Shown: in pieces, positions 8,043 to 19,120 of the stretch
How positions within the stretch are numbered: the first letter of the stretch is position 1
How the letters are laid out: each line of letters begins with the position of its first letter
From: Streptomyces sp. SBT349
GTDB lineage: Bacteria; Actinomycetota; Actinomycetes; Streptomycetales; Streptomycetaceae
Assembly (NCBI RefSeq): GCF_001083795.1
Contig: NZ_LAVK01000012.1
Location: forward strand, 1 to 48,221
Direction of reading: 5' to 3'
DNA length: 48,221 bases
Notes under the pieces: generated by a model
The model's database searches: none
The model's input: the letters and a program-made list of their open reading frames with translations, nothing else
Told to the model about the DNA's origin: nothing
Translations under genes and position numbers: made by a program

Positions 8043-10997
8043 TTAGAAGTCATCGTCTTCAACCGTGATTCGAGCGCCCGCCTGCTGGCCCTTGGTGGTA
8101 ATTCCCCCCTCGTCTCCTTGAGCGGTTGTGAGAGTTATTTTCATATCGATGAGCTGGTGGTCGCGTTCGCTGAAGAATGCAGGATCCAGCGTCTTGGCCA
8201 GTTCGCGGAATAGCTGCCAGATGTATTCTCGGTTTTCAGGCGAGGTGATGCTTCGGTTCGCAATCTCCAACGAATATCTCTTGTAGATCCTCGGGCCAGC
8301 GGAGGACTGTCCTTGGGGCGCAGGGCTCCTGGACGTGTCCGTTGAGCCGGCCGGAGCGTCGTTGGCGTTGCCTGCGTCGCCGAAGAGAGTGCTCCGGGCA
8401 TCTTCTCCAGAATCCTGGCTGGACTCCTGCCCGGTGCCGTCGTTGCCAGGCAGGGGGGTGGTGATCCGTGGCCGCAAGGATTGGCTGATGGAGTTGATCT
8501 GGATCTGACCGGGGGACGCGATGGATAGGTGGTTGTTCTGCGAGTCGACCAGTTCCCAGTCGTCTGTGACGAGGCCGTAGATAGCCCGGCGGATCTCGTC
8601 GGTAGATGTGACAAGGGGGAACGCTGGATTCTTGAAGAACGCCTGGACGACCTCTCGGGGGGTCAACGCGCGGTCGAATGTCCTTAGCAGGGTGGCGAGG
8701 TATTGGTGTGCCAGCTCTCCGCGGCGGGTCGCACGCTGGTCTTCGACCAAGCGATCCCACAATGCCTGTCCTTGCAGTGCTGACTTTCCGTCGTCTTCGA
8801 ACCGTCTGAATTCGACGACGAGTTCCTCGCCCGCGCGTAGCAGGTACGCGTAGTGGCGGTATGCCTTGAGTATGGCTTCCTTGAGTTTGGATTCGGCGGC
8901 GCTGAGTTTGGTGCGGGCTTCGGTGAGCTCGTCAGTTGCGTCGTGGTTGATCTGCCGCAGGACGTACCGCCAGGCCAGTACCTCCCAGGCGCGCTTGCGG
9001 GCGTGGTCACGCTGCTGGGTGTTGACGCAGGCCACGATGCAGCTGGCAGCGTTGTCAACTGTCAAGGCGTGTGGGCCGAGTCCGAACAGTGCCAAGATTT
9101 CGGTGCGGCTGCTGTTGTCCTTGCCGTTGAGCAAGGTCCAACGGCGCGGATCCAGGACGACGAGTCGGACCGTGTTGGAGTCGACTTCCCCGAAGATCTG
9201 ATCAAGGGGAGTCTTCTCATCGCCGGGGCGGTCAATGAGCAGTACCTGTTCGAAAGGGCCTTTGGACGAAGAGGCGATCTGCTGGGCAACGTCCCAGACG
9301 AGGGCCTCTTGATCCTCGCGTTTGATGAGGGCCTTGGCGGCCGTGAAGTACATGCGCAAGTTTTGCTTGATGGACAGCGAGTAGCGCGCCGGAGCGTTAG
9401 TAGGGGTCGTGACCTCCAGTGCTCCGAGGCCCTCCTCGGCCGTCAAGGCGTTGAACACCTCCTCCGCGGCGGTGAAGGCAAAGCCACCCGAAGAGACCGG
9501 CTCGAAAACGCTCGCCATCAGTTCAGTCTTGGTTGCGCCTCGCCTTCCCTGAGGACGCCCCACCAGGGAATAGCACAGCAGGGCCGTGGCCATGCGCACA
9601 GCCGGCGCTGGTTGCCGCGTATCGACGCCATAGCGAGTGAGTTCCGCGTCAATGTCCACCGCGCGTCCGTTGGCCTTGTCAGAGCTGGTGATGTCAGTGC
9701 CGGCTACGGCGCGCCATCCTTGGATCGCCCGGTCATTGTTCATGAGGAGCCCGGAGGAGAGTAGTTCCTCCAGCACCACGGTCAGAGGGATGTCGCCTGC
9801 TCCGACCAGCACGGGGGCCCAGCGGCCAGCCTGGTGCTCGTCAACCCAGTGCATTGCGGTGCGGGCGAAGATCGCGACAGTGGACCTCACACGTTGGAAC
9901 CCCTGGACTTGGGACCATTCGTCCTGCACAAGGCGCATGAGTTCTGGGTGGAACGGATAGCTCTCCGCCATGCGTTCCGGAAAACCTGCGATACCTCGAT
10001 TAGCGCCCATCTTGTCGAAGACCTTCGCTGCCCATTGCCCTTCCGCGGCAGCGGTGTACGAGGAGCTGAGTTCATCTAAAGGCAGAGTCTCTTTGGTCTG
10101 GAACAGCCGTCGGCGGATAATCGAGGCGAAGTCCTGCGACTCGGTGACGGCGATGGTGGTTCCGTTCCGCACGACGCGTTCTGCCACGTGTTCCCGGAAG
10201 TCCTGGGCGTGGATGTTGTAGCCGCGTTCGTTGATCTCCGAGCGGATCATGACCAGGACGAAGGCCACACGGGGCACATCGTCGCAGGCGTCCATCAGCG
10301 CGCCGAGGAAACCCAGCTCATCAGGCATCGTCGCGACATAAGCCGGCGCAGAGAGCGGAAGGACATAGTCCATCAGCTCATCCAGGAGAATAAGAACCGG
10401 TCGGCCGTTGTCGGATAGAGCCTTGCGAATTGTTTCCTTGTTCGGCCCCATACTGACGTAGTAATGGTAGCGGTCCATGTTCCCGTCGGTGAGGGACCAT
10501 ACGAACCGCTCGAACAGATTGACGGCTGGGCCGAAGATCTCCGTGGGGCGGCCTGGAGAGAAGTTGTCCGCAGTGAGCGTGACGATCCTGGGGCTTTGCA
10601 GGTCGACATGTCCACCCCGTTGTTCGGCCTCGACTCTCACCATCTGGCCGAAGTCGGTGGCGAAGAACTGTTCCGGGGTATTGGCCATGTGGAACAGGCC
10701 CACCAGCGCGTGGGACTTACCGCCTCCCATCCCCTGGTCGAGGTGGAAGAGCGCGGTTCCTTGCTCGTCGGTGCCCAGCCGCCGTGCGACCTTGCCGAAG
10801 AACCCGACCAGGTTAGGGGTGGGCTGGGTGATTTCCGTGTAGTACTTGACCTTGCGGTACGGCACGTCTGCTGTCTGATAGACGGCCTTGTGGAGAGACA
10901 TCTGGAGTTCACCGACGGAGCCGTCAGAAGCGTGGACTTCGGGCCGCAGCGGCAGCAGGTCCGCCCAGTGAGGTGCCGGGGGCGACGACGGGCTCAT
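8043..10997 (-). CDS. DUF499 AAA+-type ATPase of an anti-phage methylase/helicase array
   Basis: A 984-residue P-loop ATPase. Walker A is GMGGGKSH (residues 89-96) and Walker B is ILLDELMDY (about 206-214); the invariant MGGGKSH is typical of DUF499 proteins. The middle contains regulatory helical segments, a coiled stretch near 690-740 (ELTEARTKLSAAESKLKEA), and a C-terminal low-complexity linker followed by a small domain. DUF499 ATPases are repeatedly found next to DUF1156 methylases and SNF2 helicases in defence islands. Here the ATG shares one base with the stop of the methylase gene, so the three genes form one leftward, translationally coupled operon. Its own substrate is unknown. Confidence 0.88.
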   Translation of the reverse strand: MSPSSPPAPHWADLLPLRPEVHASDGSVGELQMSLHKAVYQTADVPYRKVKYYTEITQPTPNLVGFFGKVARRLGTDEQGTALFHLDQGMGGGKSHALVGLFHMANTPEQFFATDFGQMVRVEAEQRGGHVDLQSPRIVTLTADNFSPGRPTEIFGPAVNLFERFVWSLTDGNMDRYHYYVSMGPNKETIRKALSDNGRPVLILLDELMDYVLPLSAPAYVATMPDELGFLGALMDACDDVPRVAFVLVMIRSEINERGYNIHAQDFREHVAERVVRNGTTIAVTESQDFASIIRRRLFQTKETLPLDELSSSYTAAAEGQWAAKVFDKMGANRGIAGFPERMAESYPFHPELMRLVQDEWSQVQGFQRVRSTVAIFARTAMHWVDEHQAGRWAPVLVGAGDIPLTVVLEELLSSGLLMNNDRAIQGWRAVAGTDITSSDKANGRAVDIDAELTRYGVDTRQPAPAVRMATALLCYSLVGRPQGRRGATKTELMASVFEPVSSGGFAFTAAEEVFNALTAEEGLGALEVTTPTNAPARYSLSIKQNLRMYFTAAKALIKREDQEALVWDVAQQIASSSKGPFEQVLLIDRPGDEKTPLDQIFGEVDSNTVRLVVLDPRRWTLLNGKDNSSRTEILALFGLGPHALTVDNAASCIVACVNTQQRDHARKRAWEVLAWRYVLRQINHDATDELTEARTKLSAAESKLKEAILKAYRHYAYLLRAGEELVVEFRRFEDDGKSALQGQALWDRLVEDQRATRRGELAHQYLATLLRTFDRALTPREVVQAFFKNPAFPLVTSTDEIRRAIYGLVTDDWELVDSQNNHLSIASPGQIQINSISQSLRPRITTPLPGNDGTGQESSQDSGEDARSTLFGDAGNANDAPAGSTDTSRSPAPQGQSSAGPRIYKRYSLEIANRSITSPENREYIWQLFRELAKTLDPAFFSERDHQLIDMKITLTTAQGDEGGITTKGQQAGARITVEDDDF

Positions 10998-13795
10998 CAG
11001 GGGGTCTCCTCCAACATGTCCGAGAAGGTCAACTGGGCGGATTGGCTGTGGGCGGATTCGGCAACCCGCTGGGCCAGGCTGGCGATTGCGGGGATGTTGC
11101 GCTGGATCGTCGTCAAGGCTTTGGCGGTCTTGTCGCTGTTGGGTAGTTGGGTCACGATTTCACCGACGACCGCCCACAGATGGGGGTCATTGGGTGCGCA
11201 CTCGGCTTGCGCAATCACCGAGGCGACGGACTCGGTACCCCCGGCGTCCCAGGCTCCGGCCATGGCGCGGGCGACCTCGAACGTGGAGGAGCCCTCGTTT
11301 ATGGTCTCGGGTGCGTCCAGGCGCAGTCTGAAGCCGCTCTTGCCTTCCCTGAGCAAGGGACCGCGTACGTCTTCGAAGCGAAGGCTGTCCGCCTGGGCCA
11401 GGAATCGTGCCTCTCCCTTGGAGACGTTGGCCAGCCCGTTGACCCGCTGCCAAAAGACGGCGAACCGGGTGCGCTTGTCGAACGTCTCCAGCGGCAGCTC
11501 GTCCAGTTTCAGGGCCATGGAGTCCCGTACGGCAACTCGTGACAGGGTGAGGTAACGCTCCAGCTCGGCTTCGGTGCCATCGGGCTTGAGGATCTTGCTG
11601 TAGCGGCCGTAGACCTCCATTCCGCGGCCGATGCATGCCATGAGCTGGTCGGTGAATGCTAGGCCGTCGCGGTCCCACTCACGGACTGCTGACTTCACGG
11701 CCTCGCTGACCTCGCGGTCGATCTGTGCGGCAGTGGCGACCGGACGGTGTGGAGGGGCGACCCGGCATCCGATGGTCACCGTCACCTTGATGCTGGCCAC
11801 TCCCGTATGCGCGTTCTCAGTTCGGGACGGCCAGGAGCTTGTGATCACAAAGCCTGCATCATGCAGGGCGGCCAGCAGCCGCTTCCATGCCTCCGGGTCG
11901 GAGTGACCGAACACCACGACGAGGTGGCCGTCGCTGCGCAAAACACGCTTGGCTTCCCGGAACGCGTTCGCGAGTGAACGTTCGTAGAATTCACGATCAT
12001 GACGAATTCCACCGTTATAGACTCGGCGCACGATGATTTCGTCGTCTTTATTCTGCAGGTTCGGGCCCACCGTGGTCCCGAGATCCTCGGAGAACAGATC
12101 AGGTTGAATCTGGGCGAGCGTGCGCCTGAGCCAGACATAGTAGTAGTCGGATGCATCAGCATACTCGATCATGTCATAGTACGGAGGGTCACACACCACG
12201 GCATCCACGGAGCCGTCGCGGTACGGCAGGGCCATGGCGTTCGCCCGGCGCAATTTGGCTGGCCTTCCACGCAAGCTGCGCAAGTGTGTTGCCAGGGGAG
12301 TCAATCCCGTATCAGCCACGCTGTTCCACGTGCCCGGGCCCTCTCCGATCCCGGCTTCAAAGAAGTCGAACTGGAAGGAGAGGCTTGCCTCATTGGTGAA
12401 GACGTCGCCGATTTGAACACGGTTTTGAGCGCTGCCGTCCGGCTTGCCGTGGCAGTGCAGCCGTGCACCGCGCGTAGCCCGTCGCGTCATACGCGCCAAC
12501 GTGGAGGATGCGTAGCCGGCCAGGGCGCTGCAGTAGTCCTGCCCCAGGCCGGCGTTGAGCATCTCGGCGTGACATTCGCGGATGGTTTCGGCGAGTGTAC
12601 CGAAGAGGAGTGACTGGCGTGCCACCATGAGCTGCCCGTAATTGGCGTATCCGTATCCGCTGGCTTGCACGGTATGCACATTATTTGGAGGGATCTCTTC
12701 ATCCGGTACGGCGCTGAGCCCTCCGACATCTGGCAAGACCTTCGGGTCGGCGGCCAGCGCCGCTTTCCGCTCCTCTTCGCGGAAGGTACGGAAGATCTTT
12801 TTGGTGTCGTTTCTGCCGTTGCTCCCAGAGCTGAAGTCTGCGACTACGAGCGGTTCGTCTTGGTATTGCCCCGCCAGGCCCTTGGCTTTGACGGTCTCCA
12901 GGCTGTGGACATGGCCGCAGAAAAGACACCGCGCGCTCTTTCCCTTTTTACCGGCCGACGTGTAGGTGGGCTGTCCCGTAGGGAGACCGTCGATGACATC
13001 CACGTGCCAACTGTCCCCAATGACACTCACTTGCATGGCCTGGCCACTATCGGATGTACGCCGGTACGGGTGCCGCAAGGTCAGGCTGCCGATGAGCGGG
13101 AACCGCCTTCGGCACTGGTCGCATGGCATCGAAACAGCCCACAGATACCCCCAGGGCAAGCGACCCGCGCCGTCAAGCGGATAGAAGCCGGCGAGTTTCA
13201 CCCGAGCACGCCGACCGATCTCGGCATGCAGCAGACGGGAATCAGCCGCGAGCCGGTGTCCGGCAGCCGCCATGAGCTTGTCATCGTCCTCAGTGCGGCT
13301 GAAGGGCAGTGCTGGCTCTTCCTCCCAGGCCCTCAAGGGCCAATCGGCGAGCAGCCGCCCTGCCAGTGTGGCGACCGGGCTGAGATCAGTGCCGACCGCG
13401 GTAACGCCCACACGTGCCGCTTCCAAGGGGATGATGCCGCGGCCTGAAAAGAGATCGAGAACCACCGGGTTGCGACCTCCGTAATTCTCCTTAACAACTC
13501 TGGCAAGCTGATCGAAAGCTCCTGGACTGCCCATGCGTACCGCTGCTTCGACATGGGGACGGAACTGATCACCGATTGGCAGTAGTGTCGTGAGGACGGC
13601 TGCCCGTGCCTGGGCGATCGGTCTTGAAGCGAACCAGGGGAAGATCGCCTTCTCGTTTCGCCCGGATCCCGCCGGGGTTGCACATGCATCGTCGACCGCG
13701 GCGCATGGAAACCATGTGTCGATAAGCCGTGCCCGCACGTCCTGGGCAGTGGAACCTTGCAGGGGACCTGTGGTCCGGGCCTCAGTGCCGCTCAC
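10997..13795 (-). CDS. DUF1156 adenine-type DNA methyltransferase
   Basis: A 932-residue SAM-dependent methylase. The SAM-binding motif is VLDLFSGRG (residues 112-120) and the amino-methylase catalytic motif is DPPYYD (near 536). A cysteine-rich insertion (PCDQC then CLFC, about 225-300) should bind zinc. The N terminus matches DUF1156 (RLIDTWFP and FPWFASRP). The order SAM motif before DPPY suggests N6-adenine methylation, but target specificity cannot be read from sequence. It probably marks self DNA so that the helicase/ATPase partners act on unmodified phage DNA (inference from defence-island families). GTG 13795 overlaps the helicase stop by 14 bp. The protein is intact. Confidence 0.88.
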   Translation of the reverse strand: MSGTEARTTGPLQGSTAQDVRARLIDTWFPCAAVDDACATPAGSGRNEKAIFPWFASRPIAQARAAVLTTLLPIGDQFRPHVEAAVRMGSPGAFDQLARVVKENYGGRNPVVLDLFSGRGIIPLEAARVGVTAVGTDLSPVATLAGRLLADWPLRAWEEEPALPFSRTEDDDKLMAAAGHRLAADSRLLHAEIGRRARVKLAGFYPLDGAGRLPWGYLWAVSMPCDQCRRRFPLIGSLTLRHPYRRTSDSGQAMQVSVIGDSWHVDVIDGLPTGQPTYTSAGKKGKSARCLFCGHVHSLETVKAKGLAGQYQDEPLVVADFSSGSNGRNDTKKIFRTFREEERKAALAADPKVLPDVGGLSAVPDEEIPPNNVHTVQASGYGYANYGQLMVARQSLLFGTLAETIRECHAEMLNAGLGQDYCSALAGYASSTLARMTRRATRGARLHCHGKPDGSAQNRVQIGDVFTNEASLSFQFDFFEAGIGEGPGTWNSVADTGLTPLATHLRSLRGRPAKLRRANAMALPYRDGSVDAVVCDPPYYDMIEYADASDYYYVWLRRTLAQIQPDLFSEDLGTTVGPNLQNKDDEIIVRRVYNGGIRHDREFYERSLANAFREAKRVLRSDGHLVVVFGHSDPEAWKRLLAALHDAGFVITSSWPSRTENAHTGVASIKVTVTIGCRVAPPHRPVATAAQIDREVSEAVKSAVREWDRDGLAFTDQLMACIGRGMEVYGRYSKILKPDGTEAELERYLTLSRVAVRDSMALKLDELPLETFDKRTRFAVFWQRVNGLANVSKGEARFLAQADSLRFEDVRGPLLREGKSGFRLRLDAPETINEGSSTFEVARAMAGAWDAGGTESVASVIAQAECAPNDPHLWAVVGEIVTQLPNSDKTAKALTTIQRNIPAIASLAQRVAESAHSQSAQLTFSDMLEETP

Positions 13796-16700
13796 GACTT
13801 GACTCCATCATTCTCATGAGGTCCGTGACCTTGATCTGTACGCGTTCGATGCGCCGGACTGCGGAACCGAGTTTGCCGGCTGGGTCCTGCGCGCGGATGG
13901 TCACCACCGGGTGGGTCGCGCAGCCGGTGACGACGTACAGCCAGTAGTCCGGGCCTCGTTGCTGGGCTTGTGCCCACTCGTGCTGCTCCAGCCAGACTGG
14001 CCTCAGGTCGTCCACCAAGCCCTTGACCTCAATGAGCCGTTGCTCGCCGCGCTGGCTGTGTCGAGCCAGGAGGTCGTAGCCGACGCCAGCGGTCTGTCGG
14101 TCGTCGACTACGTAGCCGAGCCGTTCCAACTCGGCGAGTACCGTGGCGATGGCGACTTGCTCACTGTTGGGGTCGTAGCCAAGCTCGGCCATCCGGGCTC
14201 CGGCAGCCACGTGGAGCCAGCCGACCAATCGCTGAGCGGTGGGATTGACCTTCTCGATCTGCCCGAGCTGGATCAGTCGCTCCTTCTTGTGCTGAGCGAA
14301 CTGGTCCATGCGTTCACGCCGGACATCGGCGGACAACTCTTCCAGCTCTTCGAGGTAGCGGTACTCCACCTGATCGAGCTGTTCGCTTGCCTTGACCACC
14401 CACGAGCGCCGCTGATTCCGGAAACGGGCGGTCTCAGCGTCGAGGAGTGCTTGTGCCTCCCGGGCGCCTTCGCTCCGCATGGCGGGAGTGAGCGTGGCGG
14501 CCGACGAAGAAGTGCTCGGAGCGGCCCGCAGGTTCATCAGCGATTCCCACCCGGCGGCGAAGGCCCCTGCGCCGGAGAAGCGCACCAGCATGGGGGACTT
14601 CTCCCGGACTCGGCGGACCCCGTCGTGGACTTCTACCTCGGCGTCGTACAGCAGCAGCACGTAAGCGGTCAAGGACGCCGTGTCCACGACGTGCGCGCCG
14701 CGCACCAGGTCCATCTCTCCGGAGCGCAGCGCCAACTCGACCAGTTCGCCGAAAGGCTCCTCGGTCGGGCCCAGCACGATCACATCGTCCAGGTCGGTGG
14801 CTCCGTCGTTGATGGCCAGACGGACGGAGGCACCATCCGCAGCTACCAGGCGCTCATGCCCGCCGCCCAAGGCCTCCGGCAGCGGTGAGCGGGAGGTGAG
14901 CAGGCGCAGCCCCGGGGCCGGGCCGGTGATCAGGGCCCATCCTTGGGCACGGGCCAACTGGTCCAAGAAGGCGTCAACGATGACTGGATTGATCGCCTCC
15001 AGCCGGTCTGCCCGGAACCGGGCCATGGCCGCGTCGACGTTGGCCGGCGTGATGAGGCGGTTCTCGTCTCGGACCAGCTCCCGGGCACTGGCCAACAGCG
15101 TGTGAGCCTGGGGGACGTGCACTGGCTGACGGGGGTCGTCCTGAGCCGTGGTCAGAGCCTGGGCGTAGTCAAAACCCGATCGAGCGGCAGCGGCATCGAG
15201 AAGGTCGAAAATGCGTCCCTCCAGAGCCTCGCCCGCTGCTTCAATATTGGCCAGCATGACCTCCTGCACGCGGCCTTCGCGGGTCTGAGGCGCCACGAGG
15301 TGATAAATGTGCACGGGGTTGGTCTGCCCGATGCGGTGAAGCCGCCCCATGCGCTGCTCCAGTCGCACCAGAGACCACGGGATGTCCCAGTTGATCATTA
15401 CATGAGCTGACTGGAGGTCAATGCCCTCCCCGCCGGCATCGGTGGAGATCAGAACCTGGAACATGCCGCTAAGGAAGCGCTGCTGAAGCTTGTCACGCTC
15501 CAGATGCCCGACGCTGCCTTCGAGGGTGTCCACCGAAAAGCTTGCCTCGGCAAACTGAGCCGTCAGCCACCGTGCAGTGTCGGCGAACTCGGTGAACACC
15601 AGAAGCTGGCCAGTACCCGGGACGATGCCGTGCTTGCCGAGGATGTGCTGAGTGCGCAGCCACTTCGTCGACGGGCCGGCGCGTTCGGCTTCAGCGATCG
15701 CAGCCAGCACTCCGTCGATGCGGGCCAGCTCCTTGGCCTTGTCCTGCGTGCGAGCCCCTACGACAAGCTCTTCCGCTCGATCCCAGGCATCCTCGTCATC
15801 GACAGCCAGATTGAGACGACCCTCGGCACCGGTAGTGAACTCTTCCGGAATGGAGCCGGATGACCGCTCGCTGGCCGGACCCCGCAACACAGTGTGGCGG
15901 CGGCGGACAGTAGCGGCTGCCGCCCCCAGTGATGACGCAGCACGTTTGCCGTAGATGGACCGAGCGAGCATGGCAGCATCTTCGTAGAACGTGTCCACAT
16001 ACTCCATCACGGCCGTGTAGGCCGCCTGCTCCTGCGCGCTGAGATCAACCGGCACGGTCTTCGCAAACCTCGGCGGGAAAAGCAGATTGCCTTCCAGATC
16101 CTTGAGCTCTTCCTTCATACGGCGGAGGAAGGACAGCGTGCTCGGCCTCAGTGCACTGTCGTACTCAGACGCACGGGGGTCCCACGGATAGAGAGTGGGA
16201 TCCAGCAGATTCATCAATCCTCGGAAGAAGTGCTCCTTGCCGCGGTGTGGGGTGGCGGTAAGCAGCAGCAGGTGATGTGTGCGCCTCGACAGCTCCCGAG
16301 CCGCACCCAGATAGCGGGACGTCGGGGTCAAACGGTGAGCCTCGTCGAAGACGGCAAGCGACCATGACGCGCGCGACCCAGAGACCTTGCGGAACACATC
16401 GGCGTTGTAGGTGTAGAGGTCGACGCTGACCACCCAGACCGACACCCGTGGGTCTAGATCTTTCGGGTCGCGCGCGATCTCCGGAGTCAGGCGGCCGGCC
16501 TCGATCGCGAAATACCGGCGTAGATCCCGCTGCCACTTGCTGACCAGGTGGGCAGGAACCACGACAATCGTGCGGCCCGGGATGAGCCCACGACGCGTAC
16601 CTTCCGCGATATACATCCCCGTCATGATCGTTTTGCCGGTCCCCGGCTCATCGGCAAGAAGAAATCGCAGGCGCGGCTGAGCCAGCATATGTGTGAAGAC

Positions 16701-17045
16701 GGCCTCGTCCTGATGCGCATACGGCTTGAGTGGGCGCGTGGCCAACACTGCGGAGCGAATACGCGGCACGGCGTACTGCATCCACCGCCCCCACAGTCCC
16801 GCCAGCGCCCGATCCGGGTTGCCACCAGCATCGTTCGCTGGCACCACCGCCTCACACAGATCCTCATGAGTCAGCGCGGCATCGGCCAGTCGACCATCAC
16901 CATGCCGAATCACCAGATCACAACCACTGGCAGTCTCCGTCGCCATCACCACGGTGACCAGATGCCCGTCGATCATGATCTGGCTGCCTGCCTTGGGGAG
17001 TGCTCCCTCGCCGTCAGGCACCGCACACCCCTCCGAAATCGTCAT
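13782..17045 (-). CDS. SNF2/DEAH helicase with C-terminal DUF3883 (DrmD-like)
   Basis: About 1087 residues from ATG 17045 (a GTG at 17087 would add 14; neither has a convincing ribosome-binding site). Walker A is DEPGTGKT, the DEAH box is VFDEAH, and the C lobe has ISTDAGGEGIDLQ and RMGRLHRIGQTNPV. A coiled coil (VEYRYLEELEELSADVRRER) precedes a DUF3883-type end with GYDLLARH and EVKGL, which resembles a PD-(D/E)xK nuclease fold. The domain order matches DrmD, the SNF2 subunit of class 1 DISARM, and helicases that accompany DUF1156/DUF499. It is the first gene of the leftward operon. I see no drmA, drmB or drmC in the window, so this is not canonical DISARM. Confidence 0.87.
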   Translation of the reverse strand: MTISEGCAVPDGEGALPKAGSQIMIDGHLVTVVMATETASGCDLVIRHGDGRLADAALTHEDLCEAVVPANDAGGNPDRALAGLWGRWMQYAVPRIRSAVLATRPLKPYAHQDEAVFTHMLAQPRLRFLLADEPGTGKTIMTGMYIAEGTRRGLIPGRTIVVVPAHLVSKWQRDLRRYFAIEAGRLTPEIARDPKDLDPRVSVWVVSVDLYTYNADVFRKVSGSRASWSLAVFDEAHRLTPTSRYLGAARELSRRTHHLLLLTATPHRGKEHFFRGLMNLLDPTLYPWDPRASEYDSALRPSTLSFLRRMKEELKDLEGNLLFPPRFAKTVPVDLSAQEQAAYTAVMEYVDTFYEDAAMLARSIYGKRAASSLGAAAATVRRRHTVLRGPASERSSGSIPEEFTTGAEGRLNLAVDDEDAWDRAEELVVGARTQDKAKELARIDGVLAAIAEAERAGPSTKWLRTQHILGKHGIVPGTGQLLVFTEFADTARWLTAQFAEASFSVDTLEGSVGHLERDKLQQRFLSGMFQVLISTDAGGEGIDLQSAHVMINWDIPWSLVRLEQRMGRLHRIGQTNPVHIYHLVAPQTREGRVQEVMLANIEAAGEALEGRIFDLLDAAAARSGFDYAQALTTAQDDPRQPVHVPQAHTLLASARELVRDENRLITPANVDAAMARFRADRLEAINPVIVDAFLDQLARAQGWALITGPAPGLRLLTSRSPLPEALGGGHERLVAADGASVRLAINDGATDLDDVIVLGPTEEPFGELVELALRSGEMDLVRGAHVVDTASLTAYVLLLYDAEVEVHDGVRRVREKSPMLVRFSGAGAFAAGWESLMNLRAAPSTSSSAATLTPAMRSEGAREAQALLDAETARFRNQRRSWVVKASEQLDQVEYRYLEELEELSADVRRERMDQFAQHKKERLIQLGQIEKVNPTAQRLVGWLHVAAGARMAELGYDPNSEQVAIATVLAELERLGYVVDDRQTAGVGYDLLARHSQRGEQRLIEVKGLVDDLRPVWLEQHEWAQAQQRGPDYWLYVVTGCATHPVVTIRAQDPAGKLGSAVRRIERVQIKVTDLMRMMESSRERH

Positions 17046-17186
17046 GCATGACCAACAAGAGGGCAGCTTACTGGGACCCTCTGACACCCGTCACACATCC
17101 CGACACACCGGGCCGTCTCAGTCGAGACTGTCAGATAGGGACCGCCGAGCTCCCCGTTGCAGTGCTGACGCGCACTGCCTTCCGGA

Positions 17187-17247
17187 CTCGCCAAGCCACA
17201 GAAGCAGCATTCCAGGGTCTTGGAAGCAGGAGAGTCCTCTTGGCGAG
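17187..17247. terminator. nested inverted repeat downstream of serC
   Basis: CTCGCCAAG (17187-17195) and CTTGGCGAG (17239-17247) are exact 9-nt inverted arms. Between them lies a smaller hairpin (TTCCA near 17210, TTGGAA near 17220). The structure starts 11 bp past the serC stop, so a terminator is the simplest reading. It also lies in the leader region of the leftward helicase operon, whose promoter must be nearby. Confidence 0.4.
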
Positions 17248-17258
17248 CGCTGGGGGTG

Positions 17259-18446
<1,188 letters not shown>

Positions 18447-18575
18447 TCAGCCGAGCAGTACCGGCAGCTCCGCCAAGTCCCTAGCCACCCGTGCCCGGCC
18501 GCGTCTGGACTGTCCCTCGTGGGACCAGTCGGTCAGGAGGGTGTCGGCGACTGCCTCCTCGTAGACGGCTCGGTT
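18447..18575 (-). pseudogene. 42-codon open fragment, possible gene remnant
   Basis: The minus strand reads NRAVYEEAVADTLLTDW through RDLAELPVLLG to a stop at 18447, with a TAG immediately upstream and no start. Composition looks protein-like (amphipathic helices), but I cannot assign a family. It may be the tail of a truncated gene. Low confidence. Confidence 0.25.
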
Positions 18576-18578
18576 CTA

Positions 18579-18900
18579 TTCTCCATGGCCTCGGCGAGCT
18601 CTCGGTCCCAGGGGATTTGCCGTCGTCCTCCTTGGAGCTCAACGTGATCGCTGTCGGTGCCAGCGGGTCCGGGCGTACTCGACGAGCTTCGTCCCGAGCC
18701 GCACGGTGGCAAACGTCCGTATGTGACGATCTCTTGTCATAGGGCCTGTCGTTCTGGTCACCAGACTCCGGAGACGGATCTGTGAGGGCCGAGGGGTGAG
18801 ATTCCCCTCGGCTGCTGGGCCTCGTCCCAGCGAGGCGGGGGCCAGTTCGGTGCTGAGGGGCTACTCGCCCCCGCTGCCCGCCCGAGGAAGGGAGATCGTT
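18579..18900. other. intergenic stretch, nothing recognised
   Basis: No open frame here has a convincing ribosome-binding site or domain. A long antisense frame (18481-19998) is a shadow of the asparagine-synthetase-like gene. The last bases (GAGGAAGGGAGATCGTT) form a strong ribosome-binding region for the mini-ORF at 18901, so a promoter should lie in this stretch. Confidence 0.35.
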
Positions 18901-19008
18901 GTGACCGGAAAGCCGGTAGCCGTGTCTTCGGCCGGCAGTCACACTGGCAGGGCAGCAGAAGGCGGAATGGAGAGGCGGGATCGTGTCGGCGAAATCGAGG
19001 CCGGGTGA
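18901..19008 (+). CDS. 35-residue mini-ORF with strong ribosome-binding site
   Basis: GTG 18901 lies 6-7 nt after GAGGAAGGGAG. The product begins MTGKPVAVSSAGSHTG and ends RVGEIEAG; it is serine/glycine-rich at the start and charged at the end, with no cysteine. Its last 26 bp overlap the next mini-ORF in another frame, so translation could couple them. It could be a leader peptide regulating the downstream genes, or a precursor substrate for the asparagine-synthetase-like enzyme. No family is recognised. Confidence 0.4.
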   Translation: MTGKPVAVSSAGSHTGRAAEGGMERRDRVGEIEAG

Positions 19009-19120
19009 CGGGCAGCACCGGAAGGGTGCCAAGGGCTCGTTGTTCGAGGACCCGCAGCGGCCGGATGGCGGGTTCTGGCGGGGCATGTTCCAGGGGTTGC
19101 GGGCTCTGCGGCGCCGGTGA
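18983..19120 (+). CDS. 45-residue small protein coupled to the asparagine-synthetase-like gene
   Basis: GTG 18983 follows GGAGAGGCGGGATC. The peptide is basic: SAKSRPGDGQHRKGAKG, then SLFEDPQRPDGGFW, then an amphipathic RGMFQGLRALRRR tail. Its TGA overlaps the GTG of the next gene (GTGA), the classic arrangement for coupled translation. Tight coupling to an ATP-dependent amide-forming enzyme makes it a candidate peptide substrate or partner. It lacks the other lasso-peptide genes, so I do not name a class. Confidence 0.55.
   Translation: MSAKSRPGDGQHRKGAKGSLFEDPQRPDGGFWRGMFQGLRALRRR

Noticed and set aside
18901..19120. Lasso-peptide precursor reading of the mini-ORFs
   Set aside because: A Thr-Gly pair and a later Glu occur in the 35-mer, but the conserved leader Thr is not at the -2 position and no RRE/protease genes are present.
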